Assembly: GCA_037355855.1 (NCBI GenBank)
Contig: CM074768.1
Span: 868,001-932,000 of the forward strand
Source: Pseudo-nitzschia pungens
Lineage: Eukaryota; Bacillariophyta; Bacillariophyceae; Bacillariales; Bacillariaceae
Length of the DNA stretch: 64,000 nt
Direction: 5' to 3'
The translations under genes and the position numbers were made by a program. The notes under the pieces were generated by a model. The model was not told the DNA's origin. It did no database searches and saw only the letters and a program-made list of their open reading frames with translations. Shown piece after piece: positions 50,901 to 60,918 of the stretch (positions within the stretch are counted from its first letter, which is position 1; each line of letters starts with the position of its first letter).

Positions 50901-52488
50901 CACCGTCGAAGGTCTCAAGGCCGAAGGATTCAGCAAGATCACGACGCACATGATCTTTGACGTGAAGTTGGGGTCCCTGACGCGGAAAGCACGGCTCGTC
51001 GCCGATGGCCATAAGGTACAAGCAACAGCTAAGGAACATACCTTCAGCAGTGTACCTAGCAGGGATTCAGTCCGTATCTTCTTCCTGTTGGCAGCGCTGA
51101 ACAATTTGGACGTACTGTCTGCGGACATCCAGAATGCCTACCTTACAGCGCCGATCAAGAAGAAGTATTATTTGGTTGCACGAGCTGAAGATGGTTTTCC
51201 CCCGCATTTGGTAGGACAGGTATGTAAGATCGTTCGAGCGCTGTATGGACTTCCTGTTGCAGGCGCGTCGTTCCGATCCTATTTGACCAAGCACCTACGA
51301 ACGCTAGGATACCAACCCTGTAAGGCTGATCCTGACGTTCATATGCGAGTGGAGACACGAAAAGACGGCTCTAGGTACTGGGCCTACCTGATTGCATACG
51401 TCGACGATATTATCTGTTGCAGCGAGGACCCTCGACGACAGTTGGAAAGTATCGAACAGCGCTTCACGCTGAAGGACGGGACTATAGAAGTTCCAACCTT
51501 GTATCTGGGCGCTGATGTCAATCTGCACGTGGTCGAAGACGATCCAATTCCCAAGTGGGCGATGTCCTCCGAGAAATATGCCAAGAAAGCCATCGACGCA
51601 GTAGAGAAGGAGCTTGGCACTGAGCAGTATGGTTACAAGTACCTTCCGAACAAGGTGTCTACCCCGTTGACATCCGATTATCGTCCAGAAGTTGATGTAA
51701 CCGCCGAACTGGATCCAAGTAAGCAGAACTACTACCAGGGCCTGATTGGTGTCTTGAGGTGGTTGTGCGAACTTGGGAGACTGGATTTGGTCATGCCTGT
51801 ATCCCTTATGTCTAGGTATCTTGCGCAAGCAAGAACAGGGCATTTGAACCAAGTATTGCACATGTTTGCCTATCTCAAGGCGCATGCCCGATCCAAGTTG
51901 GTGTTTGACGAGACGCGTCCTGATGTGGACGAGACTAGATTTTCCGATTGTGATTGGAGTGAGTTCTATCCAGACGCCAAGGAGGTGTTGCCACCAGATG
52001 CCCCTGAGGCGCTTGGAAAAGCAGTTATTATGAGCTGTTTTGTTGACGCCGATCATGCCGGATGCAAAGCAACAAGAAGATCCCATACCGGAATCATCAT
52101 CTTTGTAAACAAAGCCCCTATCCTGTGGTTCAGCAAACGCCAGACCACTGTGGAGACCTCAACCTTTGGTTCTGAGATAGTTGCACTCCGAATTGCCATT
52201 GAACTGATTGAGGGTCTTAGATACAAGCTCAGGATGATGGGCGTCCCTATTGAAGGTCCTACCAATGTGTACTGTGACAACGAGTCTGTTGTTAAGAACA
52301 CCACCAGGCCGGAGAGTCCATGCAACAAGAAGCACAACAGCGTTGCTTACCACAAGGCGCGCGAGTCTATTGCTGCTGGGACGATCCGAATCGCAAAGGA
52401 GCCTGGTGAGACCAACATTGCTGATTTATTCACTAAGTTGCTGAATGGTCCGGCTCTGAAAGACCATTGCGCTCGATGCATGTGGTAA
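47935..52488 (+). CDS. pol: Copia Pol polyprotein (PR-IN-RT-RH)
   Basis: Same frame as gag after one TGA (47932-47934); no other stop intervenes, and the first ATG is at 47986. Protease shows CELDSHADTTAAGS. The integrase core shows WYTDTW, HLISDGAREQ and NRAELSIGH as the D-D-E set. RT has FDVKLGSLTRKARLVADGH, DIQNAYL and AYVDDIICC. RNase H has CFVDADHAGC, TVETSTFGSEIVALR and NIADLFTK. About 1500 residues, ending CMW-TAA. UGA readthrough is the simplest way to make Gag-Pol here because no pol ATG overlaps the stop. Confidence 0.95.
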   Translation, partial: NDGRCPKLSKVGRLLYQMDLPRARPSPEGQCELDSHADTTAAGSNMILLEDQVVSHVDVHPFSPELEPIKNIPIGTCVTAYTDTDGKVWLIYFHEALYFGDKLSHSLICPNQIRDCHPNRVSETPRQYDEQSSHSIHIDNTDPEDPHAGHTLDIKLLLDGVVSYFPSRKPTKHEMATCDHVVATRDFPWDPKSKKFEQAEEAIDGSHPLNPTVSVLRAGTPHASAPTTKQSKKSNKRKLEPVETRSNFSPHLYDKPLRSDELILPQHDCYEKYKLRSLQQLCTRRDLTPCAIASDSRLDARLSSFFHSGDSLKTCGDDDVDEDTVPSLTVNALHTPLYERAYTDGRERFELDPRCRDSPVCLSAVYKHVRWDDDAVEPVDPELDTIARRAKWGPTIDTERYCKIDSDRLSKIWDVSPRKAADTLRVTTQKGFRNPMHPLVRRLPTQSFRNKRIAAGKWYTDTWMAKVPSIMRQDSAAQVFSNGKGYDKFIPIQGKKQAYEGLKIFIHDVGIPEHLISDGAREQGAPGTYKTPWNKVVSKNHIHQTFIQPRCPFQNRAELSIGHISRSIRKKTARKRSPKRLWAFCGELVAAIRQRTASSDPTMMGRTPFEIVHGYMPDISLYQAHEWYDFVYWVDLSDGTEKLGRWLGPCGDRFGGGDCHWILNEAAMPVSTNTVRAVTEEEWRSHDVKRYMDSFDQAVESKIGDKVEDNDAKFQATYPDPPAELFEGHQERWELAEPEASIPDIDDLIPDGDDYDEYIGNNVMIQKGDERLRCVVKNRSADLNGNPIGKRNDNPILDTRMYDLQFPDGSVEQYTANIVAESMYSEIDDDGRMFSLLDEIIDHEKDGSAVRKQDATITNKYGRKVPKPTTKGWRLLVSWKDGTESWCKLSDLKESFPVQTAEYAVSAKISDQPAFRWWIHHVLRRKKRILKATKRNKYWDRTHKFGVELPHSIPEALAIDRKTGTDYWEKAIAKEMRNNEMAFEFDSSYTVEGLKAEGFSKITTHMIFDVKLGSLTRKARLVADGHKVQATAKEHTFSSVPSRDSVRIFFLLAALNNLDVLSADIQNAYLTAPIKKKYYLVARAEDGFPPHLVGQVCKIVRALYGLPVAGASFRSYLTKHLRTLGYQPCKADPDVHMRVETRKDGSRYWAYLIAYVDDIICCSEDPRRQLESIEQRFTLKDGTIEVPTLYLGADVNLHVVEDDPIPKWAMSSEKYAKKAIDAVEKELGTEQYGYKYLPNKVSTPLTSDYRPEVDVTAELDPSKQNYYQGLIGVLRWLCELGRLDLVMPVSLMSRYLAQARTGHLNQVLHMFAYLKAHARSKLVFDETRPDVDETRFSDCDWSEFYPDAKEVLPPDAPEALGKAVIMSCFVDADHAGCKATRRSHTGIIIFVNKAPILWFSKRQTTVETSTFGSEIVALRIAIELIEGLRYKLRMMGVPIEGPTNVYCDNESVVKNTTRPESPCNKKHNSVAYHKARESIAAGTIRIAKEPGETNIADLFTKLLNGPALKDHCARCMW

Positions 52489-53071
52489 AGAAAAATTGCT
52501 CTAGCTGCATTATTTGGGGTACCTTTGGCCCCTGACAAGCAGCCCGGACGCAGCAGATTTTTCTGATTTCGATTTTCGGAAGCAAACGATTTCGATTTTC
52601 GGAAGCAAACGATTTCGATTTTCGGAACCAGACGATTTCGATTTACGAGTTATTCCTTCGATTACGGATTCCGATTGCAACGGATTTCGATTCGACCTTT
52701 GATCCTATGTTATATGTCATATTGGGAGTCTCCGGTACACCGGTTCCGGGGACTATAAACTTGAAAGACAATAGGCTGATTGATCTCCTTGTTCGTGTCA
52801 AGGAGTGGAACCAAGGGCAAAACGTCCTCCGGTCCGACCCCCTTTTTTTGAACTACGAATTAGCCGGGCCTCTGATAGAAGAACTGCAATATTTGGTGCA
52901 GTTTGATCTCTGACAAGTCATATGGAAGCATCCCTGAATTCTGTTATGATCCATCCAAGTGTCCTGGTACAACAAGCAAGAGTATTGGTGTCCCCCTGGG
53001 AGTATCTGTTTCCGGGGACTGGCATAGTTGCTTGCTCAGTACAGGAATACTAGCATGAATCACGGGGACTA
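52489..53071 (+). other. Copia 3' region with 23-bp tandem repeats
   Basis: Between pol and the 3' LTR. Holds about three to four tandem copies of GATTTCGATTTTCGGAAGCA (52562-52645). A 68-codon frame at 52707-52913 has no recognisable features. CACGGGGACTA just before the LTR may be the polypurine tract. Confidence 0.65.
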
Positions 53072-53914
53072 TGAAGATATTCATGGTGGTGCTATGATCT
53101 GTGCTAGCAAGGCTCCTGTGTAGAAGGGCTACTGGGTCTACAGTCAGCAACATCCAGTAGCTGACTAACAGGTGCTGAGCTGAGTGCTGAGATGTGTGCT
53201 AATTGGTAGCATACAGGCTTAGCAACAGGCTTAGCAGCAGACCTATCCTGTCTAGTATTGCTAGCAGAGTTTACTAGGGTCGCCGCGTACGATTTGTACC
53301 AATCGTACGTACCCCGAGTAAAGCACCTTTTTATGGTGTAGCTAAATGCTACAGGGTTAGGGTTGCTAAGGCTACGAGATACTGGAAGATGCTAACCTAC
53401 CATGATACCAATGCTAAGATATGATGCTACCGCCGGGGTCAGGTCATTGGTGTACAATATGTACCATGATCGGATACCCGGCCCAAACAGTTACCCAACG
53501 CGCTAGCATAAGCGAGCTAGCGCACGATTGGATAATTAAGCGATACTCCGATACGCTACCCGTAGAATACAGTACCAGAGCTACGGAGCGCGATTATCAG
53601 CGAGTTAGCGAATCGATGTCACAATACCGTACAGAGCTGAGCGCTTTGGCTCGGCTCCTTTCACTCTTTCTTTTACTCTAAAATAGAAACCTATCATGCC
53701 CTCCTTTCGATCGATTCCGATGTACCTCTAGGGAAGTGCTTTGTATTGCTTGAGCGTATGCAATAGACCTTGAACAGTCCACTGTAGACTCACGATTTGC
53801 CAGGACTTTACGTCTTATTATTGTTTAGGCTTTCCCCTATTTTTCCAGTACGCAGTACAAGATGTTTATCTACGATTAGACCCCGAAGACCGCTGACGAG
53901 CGGATATCAACACA
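53072..53914 (+). repeat. 3' LTR of the copia element
   Basis: 843 bp, matching 44287-45129 at every place compared. Confidence 0.93.
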
Positions 53915-55484
53915 AAATCTTAGTGGAGTTGTATGCGATTTTTTTTCAAACTTTTTTTTCAACTTGAAAAATCTTTACTACTACCTTACGGTAATTAGTA
54001 GTTGTACAACATGATAAGAATATTGAGGATATCTCTTCCCTTCTGCTTCAAAGAAAGAATAGTGTGAAAGGTCACCAAACCTTGAAAACAGTTGATTTTT
54101 AAAGTGTTTAGTATCATAGCTCTGGGTTGTCTCCAACGATTGAAGAATGAATTATAATATTATTACTATGTAATTGATGTTTGTACTAGTACTACTACTA
54201 CTAGTTCTTTGATTGAGCGATTCCCAATTGAAAATTTTATTGCACATTCCTAGTAAAAAACATCACGTCATAGTATTAACAATTTTGGAATCCTGTTAGA
54301 AAAACAGTAACTTTCTGATTGGTCACTAACACTACCCAGTCCTCTGTCTACTACTAGTCACTTTGCGGGTATTTAAAGATTCTATTTTGCACGCTTGCTT
54401 GATTCTTGGATTCCTGTAATAAACAACGGTAATGGGTCCAGAGTCCAGAACCCCTAACCCTTTTTATTACAAAAGTTCACAAATGTGCGTAAAGCGTGAA
54501 TTCAGTGAAAAATAATACCAGATTATGAATATATACTAGTCTTGGTGAATAGTTTGTTCCGTGTGTGTCATATTGGTTCTTCTTCTTGTCTCTTCTCAAA
54601 ATACTACTTTGTACAAAATAAGAAATTCCTATTAACTCATAGTAATTACTATACGGTGATACAGTAATCAATAAGTTTACTTATTAATTGTAGGAGTATT
54701 GATAAGTGCACTTATTAAATCCTGCTTTTATAAAGCGCGCACATGCATGTATCTGATATCTGACACATAACGAGTTTTTGGTAAATATAATATGTAGGAT
54801 ATGTACGGTAAGTTCCTCGTATCATTTTGAAAAACTTAACATGCCACGCATTGTGCGCGTTTTCTATTTCCGACCGCTCCTGAAAAGAGAATTTCTTTTT
54901 TTATGATACAAAGGATTCCACATTCCGAAATGGGCTTTGTTTGTGCCCTGTCAGTGGAAGTAATTACCATATAGAAATACTTACTCCTTTTCAAAATAAC
55001 TGTGCATTTCTCACATGAACTTCCAACTGTTAGCAGTTCTTTTTTGGGTCAAACTCTCCTAAAAAACTCCCTATGTGCAAGGATGGATATGGTGCACTTG
55101 CACACAATTAAAAACTTTTAAAAAACAATCGTGTTTGTAGTACAACTTGTACATACTTTCTACACAAACAAACAGTTAAAACGGAACACACTGGAATGGT
55201 GGAAATATCCCATTTCTGAATTTAGATAAGGTTACCGTAATTCCTTTTGTGGTTTAGTAGTTGCTGTTAGTGTACCGGTATGGTACTTGTACGGTATTTA
55301 TTAGTGTCTTTTTGCTGATTTTCGACTTGGTGTCTGTCCTTTTTCCGCTGATTTTTGACTGGTGTCTGTCCTTTTTTGGCTGCATCTGTCCTTTTTCTGT
55401 TTGCTAAAACAGACCGTCTGTCCTTTTCCCGTTCGCTAAAACAGACCATCTGTCCTTTTTCTTTCTTGTAGTCCGTCCTCGCCT
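53915..55484. other. AT-rich intergenic region
   Basis: No gene recognised. Includes an ACT/AGT tract (54184-54202), a solitary TGAGCGATTCCC end (54214) and a tandem CTGTCCTTTTT array at 55303-55470. Confidence 0.5.
55303..55470. repeat. Tandem TCTGTCCTTTTT array
   Basis: Seven or so copies of a CTGTCCTTTTT unit, some in a larger GCTAAAACAGACC-containing period (55400-55455). Ends just before the inverted-repeat element at 55485. Confidence 0.75.
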
Positions 55485-55612
55485 GGAACATTATGGAAAA
55501 AAGTTTTTTTGAGAAAAATTTCCATATTCATGCCCGTAAAATTGATGTAATTTTTCACGGCTGTTTTTTGTTAAATATACACTTTAACAGCTGGATGTAC
55601 GAGTACTTAGAG

Positions 55613-55830
55613 TGTCCCCAAAACTGTCCTCAAAACTGTCCTCAAAACAATTGTCCTCAAAACGTGTCCTCAACGATTTTGTCCTCAACAGACTGTCCTC
55701 AACAATTATGTCCTCAACCTGTATGACTTCAACGTTGAGGTTGAGGACAAAACGTTGAGGACATAATTGTTGAGGACATAATGGTTGAGGACAGTCTGTT
55801 GAGGACAAAATTGTTGAGGACACGTTTTGA
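55613..55830. repeat. GTCCTCAA(A/C) array forming a long hairpin
   Basis: About twelve TGTCCTCAA units. The first half (55659-55718) pairs with its inverted copy (55769-55828) over about 60 bp with only about two mismatches and a 50-base loop. A transcript would fold into a long double-stranded stem. Confidence 0.85.
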
Positions 55831-55937
55831 GGGACAAAGATGATGGAAGACAATTAAATTATTATGGTCACTCTTCTTTAATTATTAAAAATATAGAAGA
55901 GCTGTTATTGCCCTAAGATTTTTTTGAGAGTAGTCAC

Positions 55938-56290
55938 TGTCGTATGTCCCAAGACTACGACACACAAGAAATATACAAGAAACAAACTATTTATATTTTA
56001 AGAAACAAAACAATGTTTCTATCAACTTCAAGGTTCTCTATGACTGATGTCCCCGACTCAGGTTCTCTATGACATTTTAGGTTCTTTGAAGAACTGTTCT
56101 TTATGTTCTTCAAGACCATTTCGAGTTTCTCTACGTTGTTTGAATTCTTTCAACACGGCGTTGTACGAGAAACATTCTATTTTATCTTTTATCTAATTTC
56201 ATTCATAATTCTTTAATTCAGAAATTATCAACACATCTATTTCTATCTTCTATCTTCGGTCGTTTTCTTCTGGTTTCCAGAGATACGACA
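55938..56290 (+). repeat. 5' LTR of the deleted gypsy element
   Basis: 353 bp. It is followed directly by the palindrome CTGTAATTACAG (56291-56302), again at the primer-site position. Confidence 0.92.
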
Positions 56291-56715
56291 CTGTAATTAC
56301 AGTCGATTAATACGACGACCACCATTGTCAATTCTTTGAATTGATTATAATCCTTAACCTATCTTCATCCGGATAATTAACCTACCATACCACTTAACCT
56401 ACTCATACCATTTAACCTTACGGTACCTCAACACGTACCATACCATACCTTCCAAGGTTAAGGTTACCAACATCATACCAACCTTCGATCATTCATACCT
56501 TCGGTCATTCATACCTTCGGTCATTCATACCTTCGGTCATTTATTTTTAAGTTTATTTTTTATACTTAAGCAAACAAGCTTAAGGTTCTCCGACAACACT
56601 TGACAACTACTTCCTTTAACTACAAGTTGTCTAAGGTATCCACCAATAGCTTCTGACTTATATATATATATATATATACCAACACATATATACCTACACA
56701 TATCCAGCAACAACC
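56291..56715 (+). other. Leader of the deleted gypsy element
   Basis: About 425 bp of non-coding leader with ATACCTTCGGTCATTC repeats (56490-56540) and a TATATATA tract (56660-56680). Confidence 0.7.
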
Positions 56716-59484
56716 ATGTCTTCTGTTACACCTCTTCCATTTAAGTTCGACTTCGAACCAGAAGAACTTGAAAAGGCTGAGTACAAACGTGTTATAACCA
56801 CTGAAACTGAGACTGAAACAACTAAGATAAAGGTATCCTTTATCACTACAACGTCCACTCTCTTACAATTGCTTCATTCTATTTATGAATTCACCGAAGC
56901 GCGTCATGCCATGGGTTGGACAACAGGTCCAAAACTATACGCCAAGTTCCCAGACATTCTACGAAACTATTCTGATAAGACTTGGTGGAGAACCAATATC
57001 ATTGGACACACTGAAACGGTGCCTCATTTCGATGACGACGTTCGTGCCTTCATTCGGTTCAAGTTCTCTAACAACGATGACGTCTATCGAAACCACAAAC
57101 GATTTCTTTCTCAGATCAAAAAGACTACTTCCATGACTGTTTCCAGTTTTGTTTCCTTGGTCACTTACCATAACAACGTGGTGCTTCCCTTGTTACCTGG
57201 TGCTCCAACCACTGCTGCAGATGCCATCATTCCTGAGGATGATTTTAAAAGCCTCATCTATGATTCCATGCCTTCCGATTGGAAAGACACCTACGAAGAT
57301 CATCATTCACCCTATGATGATACTCTTGCTGATATTATCACAAGAATGGAACGTTATTGTACCAAGGCCAATCGTAGGAACAATAACAACAGCAGCAACA
57401 ACAATTCCAACAAGTCCTCCAACAGACAAACTGGCAAAAATCGGAACAACAACAACCGGCGTTCTGGCAACAACAACAACAACAACAACAACGCTCGGCG
57501 TTCGAACAACAACAATTCCTCACAGAATTCTGCCGCCAACTCTAACAACAGAATCAAAGATACAGACCCATGTCCTATTCATCCTGGTAGCAACCATAAT
57601 TGGGGCCAATGTTTCAAAAATATTGACAATCCTAATGGCAAGCGTCGTGGTCCTTCCAACAATAACAACAATCGGTCTTCAGCTGATGCAAATGCAGCAA
57701 CAAGCTCTGCAAACAGCTCCCGCACTTCTTCAGCGACAACTCCCAGCAATCCACCTTCTTCTGGTGATGGTCATGTTTGCACCTTTATTTCTCCACCTGA
57801 AGACGTTTGGGTTGACCTATTTCATGTCAACGCTGAAATTGATGACGCCTATTATCATCAGGACCTCCAACGCTTTCCAATTCCACCATCCACTGCTAAT
57901 GATACACCTCTTGCTGAAGTGTTCACAGCCCCTGCTGATCCACATGATCCTTCCATTGTTCTATCTCCAGCTCCACCAGATCCAAATCCTGAACCTTTTG
58001 AACCTCTGATTTCCAAACCTTGCACTGATTTGGCTCCCACTACATTGACTACATGCAAATCCATCAACGATATCTCCGGCAAATTTTATTTCAAAACCCT
58101 CTTTGATAGTGGCTCCACGTTTGAATTAATCTCCAAAAAGCAGATCCCTTCAACCATTCCCATCCATGTTCTTGAATCTCCAATTGGATTGGATACTCCC
58201 AATGGCAAGTTTAAATGCGCTGAATATGTTTATCTTACTGACATTATGTTTCCAGAACTCTCTTATTCCAGGCGTGTTAAGCACTTGACTTGTTTTGTGG
58301 TTGACAACATGTACTACGATTTGATCATCGGACGTGCCACTATGAAGAACCTTGCCATCAAAATGGATTTTGAAGCCTCCCTTGTTTCTTGGTTTGATAA
58401 GGATATGCCCTTCCATCCAAGATCCTACTTCACCAATCAAACCTTGGTTCAGAAGATTATCAGCAATGAACCCTACTCCATTGCTGAGGCTTACATCGCG
58501 CAAACCTCTCAATCCTACGTTGATAGTGCAACCAAATATGAGAAAACTGATTTGCAAGAACTGGTTTCCAACCAAACCCATCTTTCCACTGACCAACAAT
58601 CCCAGTTGCTTCAGATTCTCTCCAAACACCATCCTCTGTTTGAAGGTCTCTCTCACAGAGAACTTGGGATTTTCCCCCACAAGGAATTCCACATTGAACT
58701 CCAACCGGGTGCAAAACCATATCATATCAAGCAGCCCTACAGTATCCCTATCCACCAACAGGACGCTGTTAAAACTGAACTCCTTCGGCAGGTAAAACTT
58801 GGCATTCTTGAACGCTGCTATGCAACTGAATGGGAAATGTCCATCTATGCATTAAATGATGCATGGCTTTCTCGCTATCCAAAACCCAGCAGATGCATTT
58901 TTGATCAAGGTTCTGAATACCTCAATGTTGATTTTCAATCTCACCTTATTAACCTTGACATCAAGCCTGTTCCAACCACAGTCAAAAATCCTCAAGCCAA
59001 TGCTGTTTTGGAACGTGTGCATGATACTATGAAATCCGCCATGCGCACTGAACTTCATGCTAATCCTCCTCAGGATTTGCAACAAGCTATTGACCTCATT
59101 GATAATGTTTTTGCCTCTGCTCAATTTGCTGTCAGATGCACTGTGCATAAAACATTTGGTGTTTCACCTGGTGCTATTGCCTTCCATCGTGATATGTTTC
59201 TTCCAATTCCTATCATCACTGATATCAAGCTCCTCAGATCCAAACGCCAATCTGTTATTGATCAGAATGCGCTCAGAGAAAACAAGCGTCGTAAACACCA
59301 TGACTACAACATTGGTGATCAGATCATGATCTTCAACTACAAGACTGATGCGCTTGGTTCCAGAGCAATTGGCCCATTTACCATCACTCAAGTCCACACC
59401 AATGGTACTGTATCTTTCCTTCGCAATGAGCATATCATTGAACGGATCAATCTCAGACGTATCAAGCCTTATCATTCCCCATGA
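56716..59484 (+). CDS. Gag-protease-integrase fusion left by an in-frame deletion
   Basis: 922 residues, one open frame. Gag occupies about 1-220; an Asn-rich tract (about 225-350) includes a CPIHPGSNHNWGQC finger-like motif. Protease has LFDSGSTFELIS and DLIIGRATM. The chain then enters the start of reverse transcriptase (HIELQPGAKPYHIKQPYSIP ... GILERCYATEW), jumps near 58835-58850 directly into the integrase core (ALNDAWLSRYPKP, FDQGSEY, NPQANAVLERVHD) and finishes with an integrase C-terminal domain. RT, RNase H, the integrase zinc finger and its first catalytic Asp are gone. It cannot transpose alone; it may be mobilised in trans, or retained as a capsid-forming or interfering protein. 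Ends with TGA. Confidence 0.9.
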   Translation: MSSVTPLPFKFDFEPEELEKAEYKRVITTETETETTKIKVSFITTTSTLLQLLHSIYEFTEARHAMGWTTGPKLYAKFPDILRNYSDKTWWRTNIIGHTETVPHFDDDVRAFIRFKFSNNDDVYRNHKRFLSQIKKTTSMTVSSFVSLVTYHNNVVLPLLPGAPTTAADAIIPEDDFKSLIYDSMPSDWKDTYEDHHSPYDDTLADIITRMERYCTKANRRNNNNSSNNNSNKSSNRQTGKNRNNNNRRSGNNNNNNNNARRSNNNNSSQNSAANSNNRIKDTDPCPIHPGSNHNWGQCFKNIDNPNGKRRGPSNNNNNRSSADANAATSSANSSRTSSATTPSNPPSSGDGHVCTFISPPEDVWVDLFHVNAEIDDAYYHQDLQRFPIPPSTANDTPLAEVFTAPADPHDPSIVLSPAPPDPNPEPFEPLISKPCTDLAPTTLTTCKSINDISGKFYFKTLFDSGSTFELISKKQIPSTIPIHVLESPIGLDTPNGKFKCAEYVYLTDIMFPELSYSRRVKHLTCFVVDNMYYDLIIGRATMKNLAIKMDFEASLVSWFDKDMPFHPRSYFTNQTLVQKIISNEPYSIAEAYIAQTSQSYVDSATKYEKTDLQELVSNQTHLSTDQQSQLLQILSKHHPLFEGLSHRELGIFPHKEFHIELQPGAKPYHIKQPYSIPIHQQDAVKTELLRQVKLGILERCYATEWEMSIYALNDAWLSRYPKPSRCIFDQGSEYLNVDFQSHLINLDIKPVPTTVKNPQANAVLERVHDTMKSAMRTELHANPPQDLQQAIDLIDNVFASAQFAVRCTVHKTFGVSPGAIAFHRDMFLPIPIITDIKLLRSKRQSVIDQNALRENKRRKHHDYNIGDQIMIFNYKTDALGSRAIGPFTITQVHTNGTVSFLRNEHIIERINLRRIKPYHSP

Positions 59485-59550
59485 GATTCTTTCCAAGTTC
59501 AACAAGATCTTTTCCAACCTCAACTAGATCTATCTCGAGAAGAAAGATAA

Positions 59551-59783
59551 TGTCGTATGTCCCAAGACTACGACACACAAGAAATATACAAGAAACAAAC
59601 TATTTATATTTTAAGAAACAAAACAATGTTTCTATCAACTTCAAGGTTCTCTATGACTGATGTCCCCGACTCAGGTTCTCTATGACTTTTTAGGTTCTTT
59701 GAAGAACTGTTCTTTATGTTCTTCAAGACCATTTCGAGTTTCTCTACGTTGTTTGAAAGATTCTGGTTTCCAGAGATACGACA
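59551..59783 (+). repeat. 3' LTR of the deleted gypsy element
   Basis: 233 bp; identical in the first half to the 5' LTR except for single changes (for example CATTTT versus CTTTTT), then a deletion of about 120 bp after GTTGTTTGAA. Confidence 0.92.
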
Positions 59784-59838
59784 GTCACGTGCATGAAAAT
59801 GGAAATTTTCCAGAAAAGTTTTTTTTCCATAATGTTCC

Positions 59839-60918
59839 TGCATCTTCTTCACGGACTATCGATTATGTTCGCATAACAGTCGAATTCATTAGGCCAAAAA
59901 TCTGATTTACTTAATTAAGCCACCACTTTTTGACAATTCGTTCTCGACTCAGAGAAGTTTGTCTGACTTAAGACAAAAAAAAAATTCTGAGAGAGTAGAC
60001 TTTTGCGAGCTTGGCGATAATTTATAATTTTAGCATGTTCAGGCGACGTCTGGTTGCCGAGATTTAATTGTAACATGATTGACGCACCTCGTGCGCGAGT
60101 TTCCGATAGGGTTCTTTTACAACACTTCGGTAATTCAAAAGAGTTAAGAGACTTCATTTAGAACACATCAGAAACCCCTCCTAATCATCGTACCGTAAGA
60201 GTAATAAGTCTCGATCAAGCAGAGAAAATAAGAATTAATCGATGTAAAGGGCTATTATTACTAACATTTAATTTGATTCATAGGAGATTAGAAGATTACT
60301 CTTCAATTCTCACTTGATGATAAAACGGGGGTTCTAAGTTGTATAAGTGAGATTCCATTTAACGAGCCAATAACATAATCTCGTTCAAATAAGTGCGTTA
60401 CACGATTCTCAATTATTGTAGGACGTTGATTATATTGCTATCTACTTTTATCTTTATGTTCTACCGTAGGGCACTCCTTATTAGTTTTTGTTAATTAAGT
60501 TGCGAAGCACACTTCGTGTGAAATCATTATGAATGTTATATTGCTATCTACTCTTATCTTTATATTCTACCGTACGGCACTCCTTAATTACTTTTTGTTA
60601 ATTAAGTTGCGAAGCACACTTCGTGTGAAATCATTATGAATTGTTGTTTTTTTCACGTTAACATAATGTACCAGTACTGGTGCTAATCTAAACCGCTCGT
60701 ACCAGAACAGGATTTCTCTGTGCGATCAGTTTTCGATCGTAACTTACCCATCGTCTCTGTTTACGGCTTCACTACCAGTAAACAACTGACTCTCATTGAC
60801 ACTGATATCCGTATTTCTATGATCAGATGCTGGGGAAAAAATTTTCATGCTGAACCGAGCATCGACACGAACGACAATTGTTTCTCGACGAAAAATTTAG
60901 GGAACAAAAGCAATTATC
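59839..60918. other. AT-rich intergenic region with a tandem duplication
   Basis: No gene recognised. Holds two copies of a 106-bp unit (listed separately). It should contain the promoter of the gene at 60919. Confidence 0.5.
60431..60642. repeat. Tandem duplication, two 106-bp units
   Basis: Units start TATATTGCTATCTACT at 60431 and 60537 and differ at a few sites. Each contains the palindromic GCGAAGCACACTTCGTGTG and the TTGTTAATTAAG motif. Confidence 0.88.

Larger units (their letters stand above)
44287..53914 (+). mobile_element. Young Ty1/copia LTR retrotransposon
   Basis: Two 843-bp LTRs at a constant offset of 8785 bp look identical. Gag is followed by protease, integrase, reverse transcriptase and RNase H, the copia order. 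A/T-rich ends give an ambiguous target duplication: AAAAT (44280-44284 and 53914-53918) if the LTR begins TATGAAG, otherwise AAAT. Resembles the diatom CoDi copia group in style (judgement from memory). Intact frames suggest recent activity. Confidence 0.93.
55938..59783 (+). mobile_element. Internally deleted Ty3/gypsy element
   Basis: LTRs at 55938-56290 (353 bp) and 59551-59783 (233 bp) start TGTCGTA and end TACGACA; the 5-bp duplication GTCAC flanks both (55933-55937 and 59784-59788). The 3' LTR lacks about 120 bp present in the 5' copy. The single internal frame encodes Gag-protease-partial integrase. GAGAAGAAAGATAA before the 3' LTR is a good polypurine tract. Confidence 0.93.
55485..59838. 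mobile_element. Inverted-repeat element hosting the gypsy derivative
   Basis: GGAACATTATGGAAAAAAG at 55485 recurs inverted at 59838, and the similarity extends about 55 bp inward (TTTCCATATTCATGC / GCATGAAAATGGAAA). Removing the nested element (55938-59783) leaves about 510 bp, the size of a MITE or small foldback element. The interior is filled by the GTCCTCAA hairpin array. No coding capacity of its own. Superfamily unknown. Confidence 0.65.
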
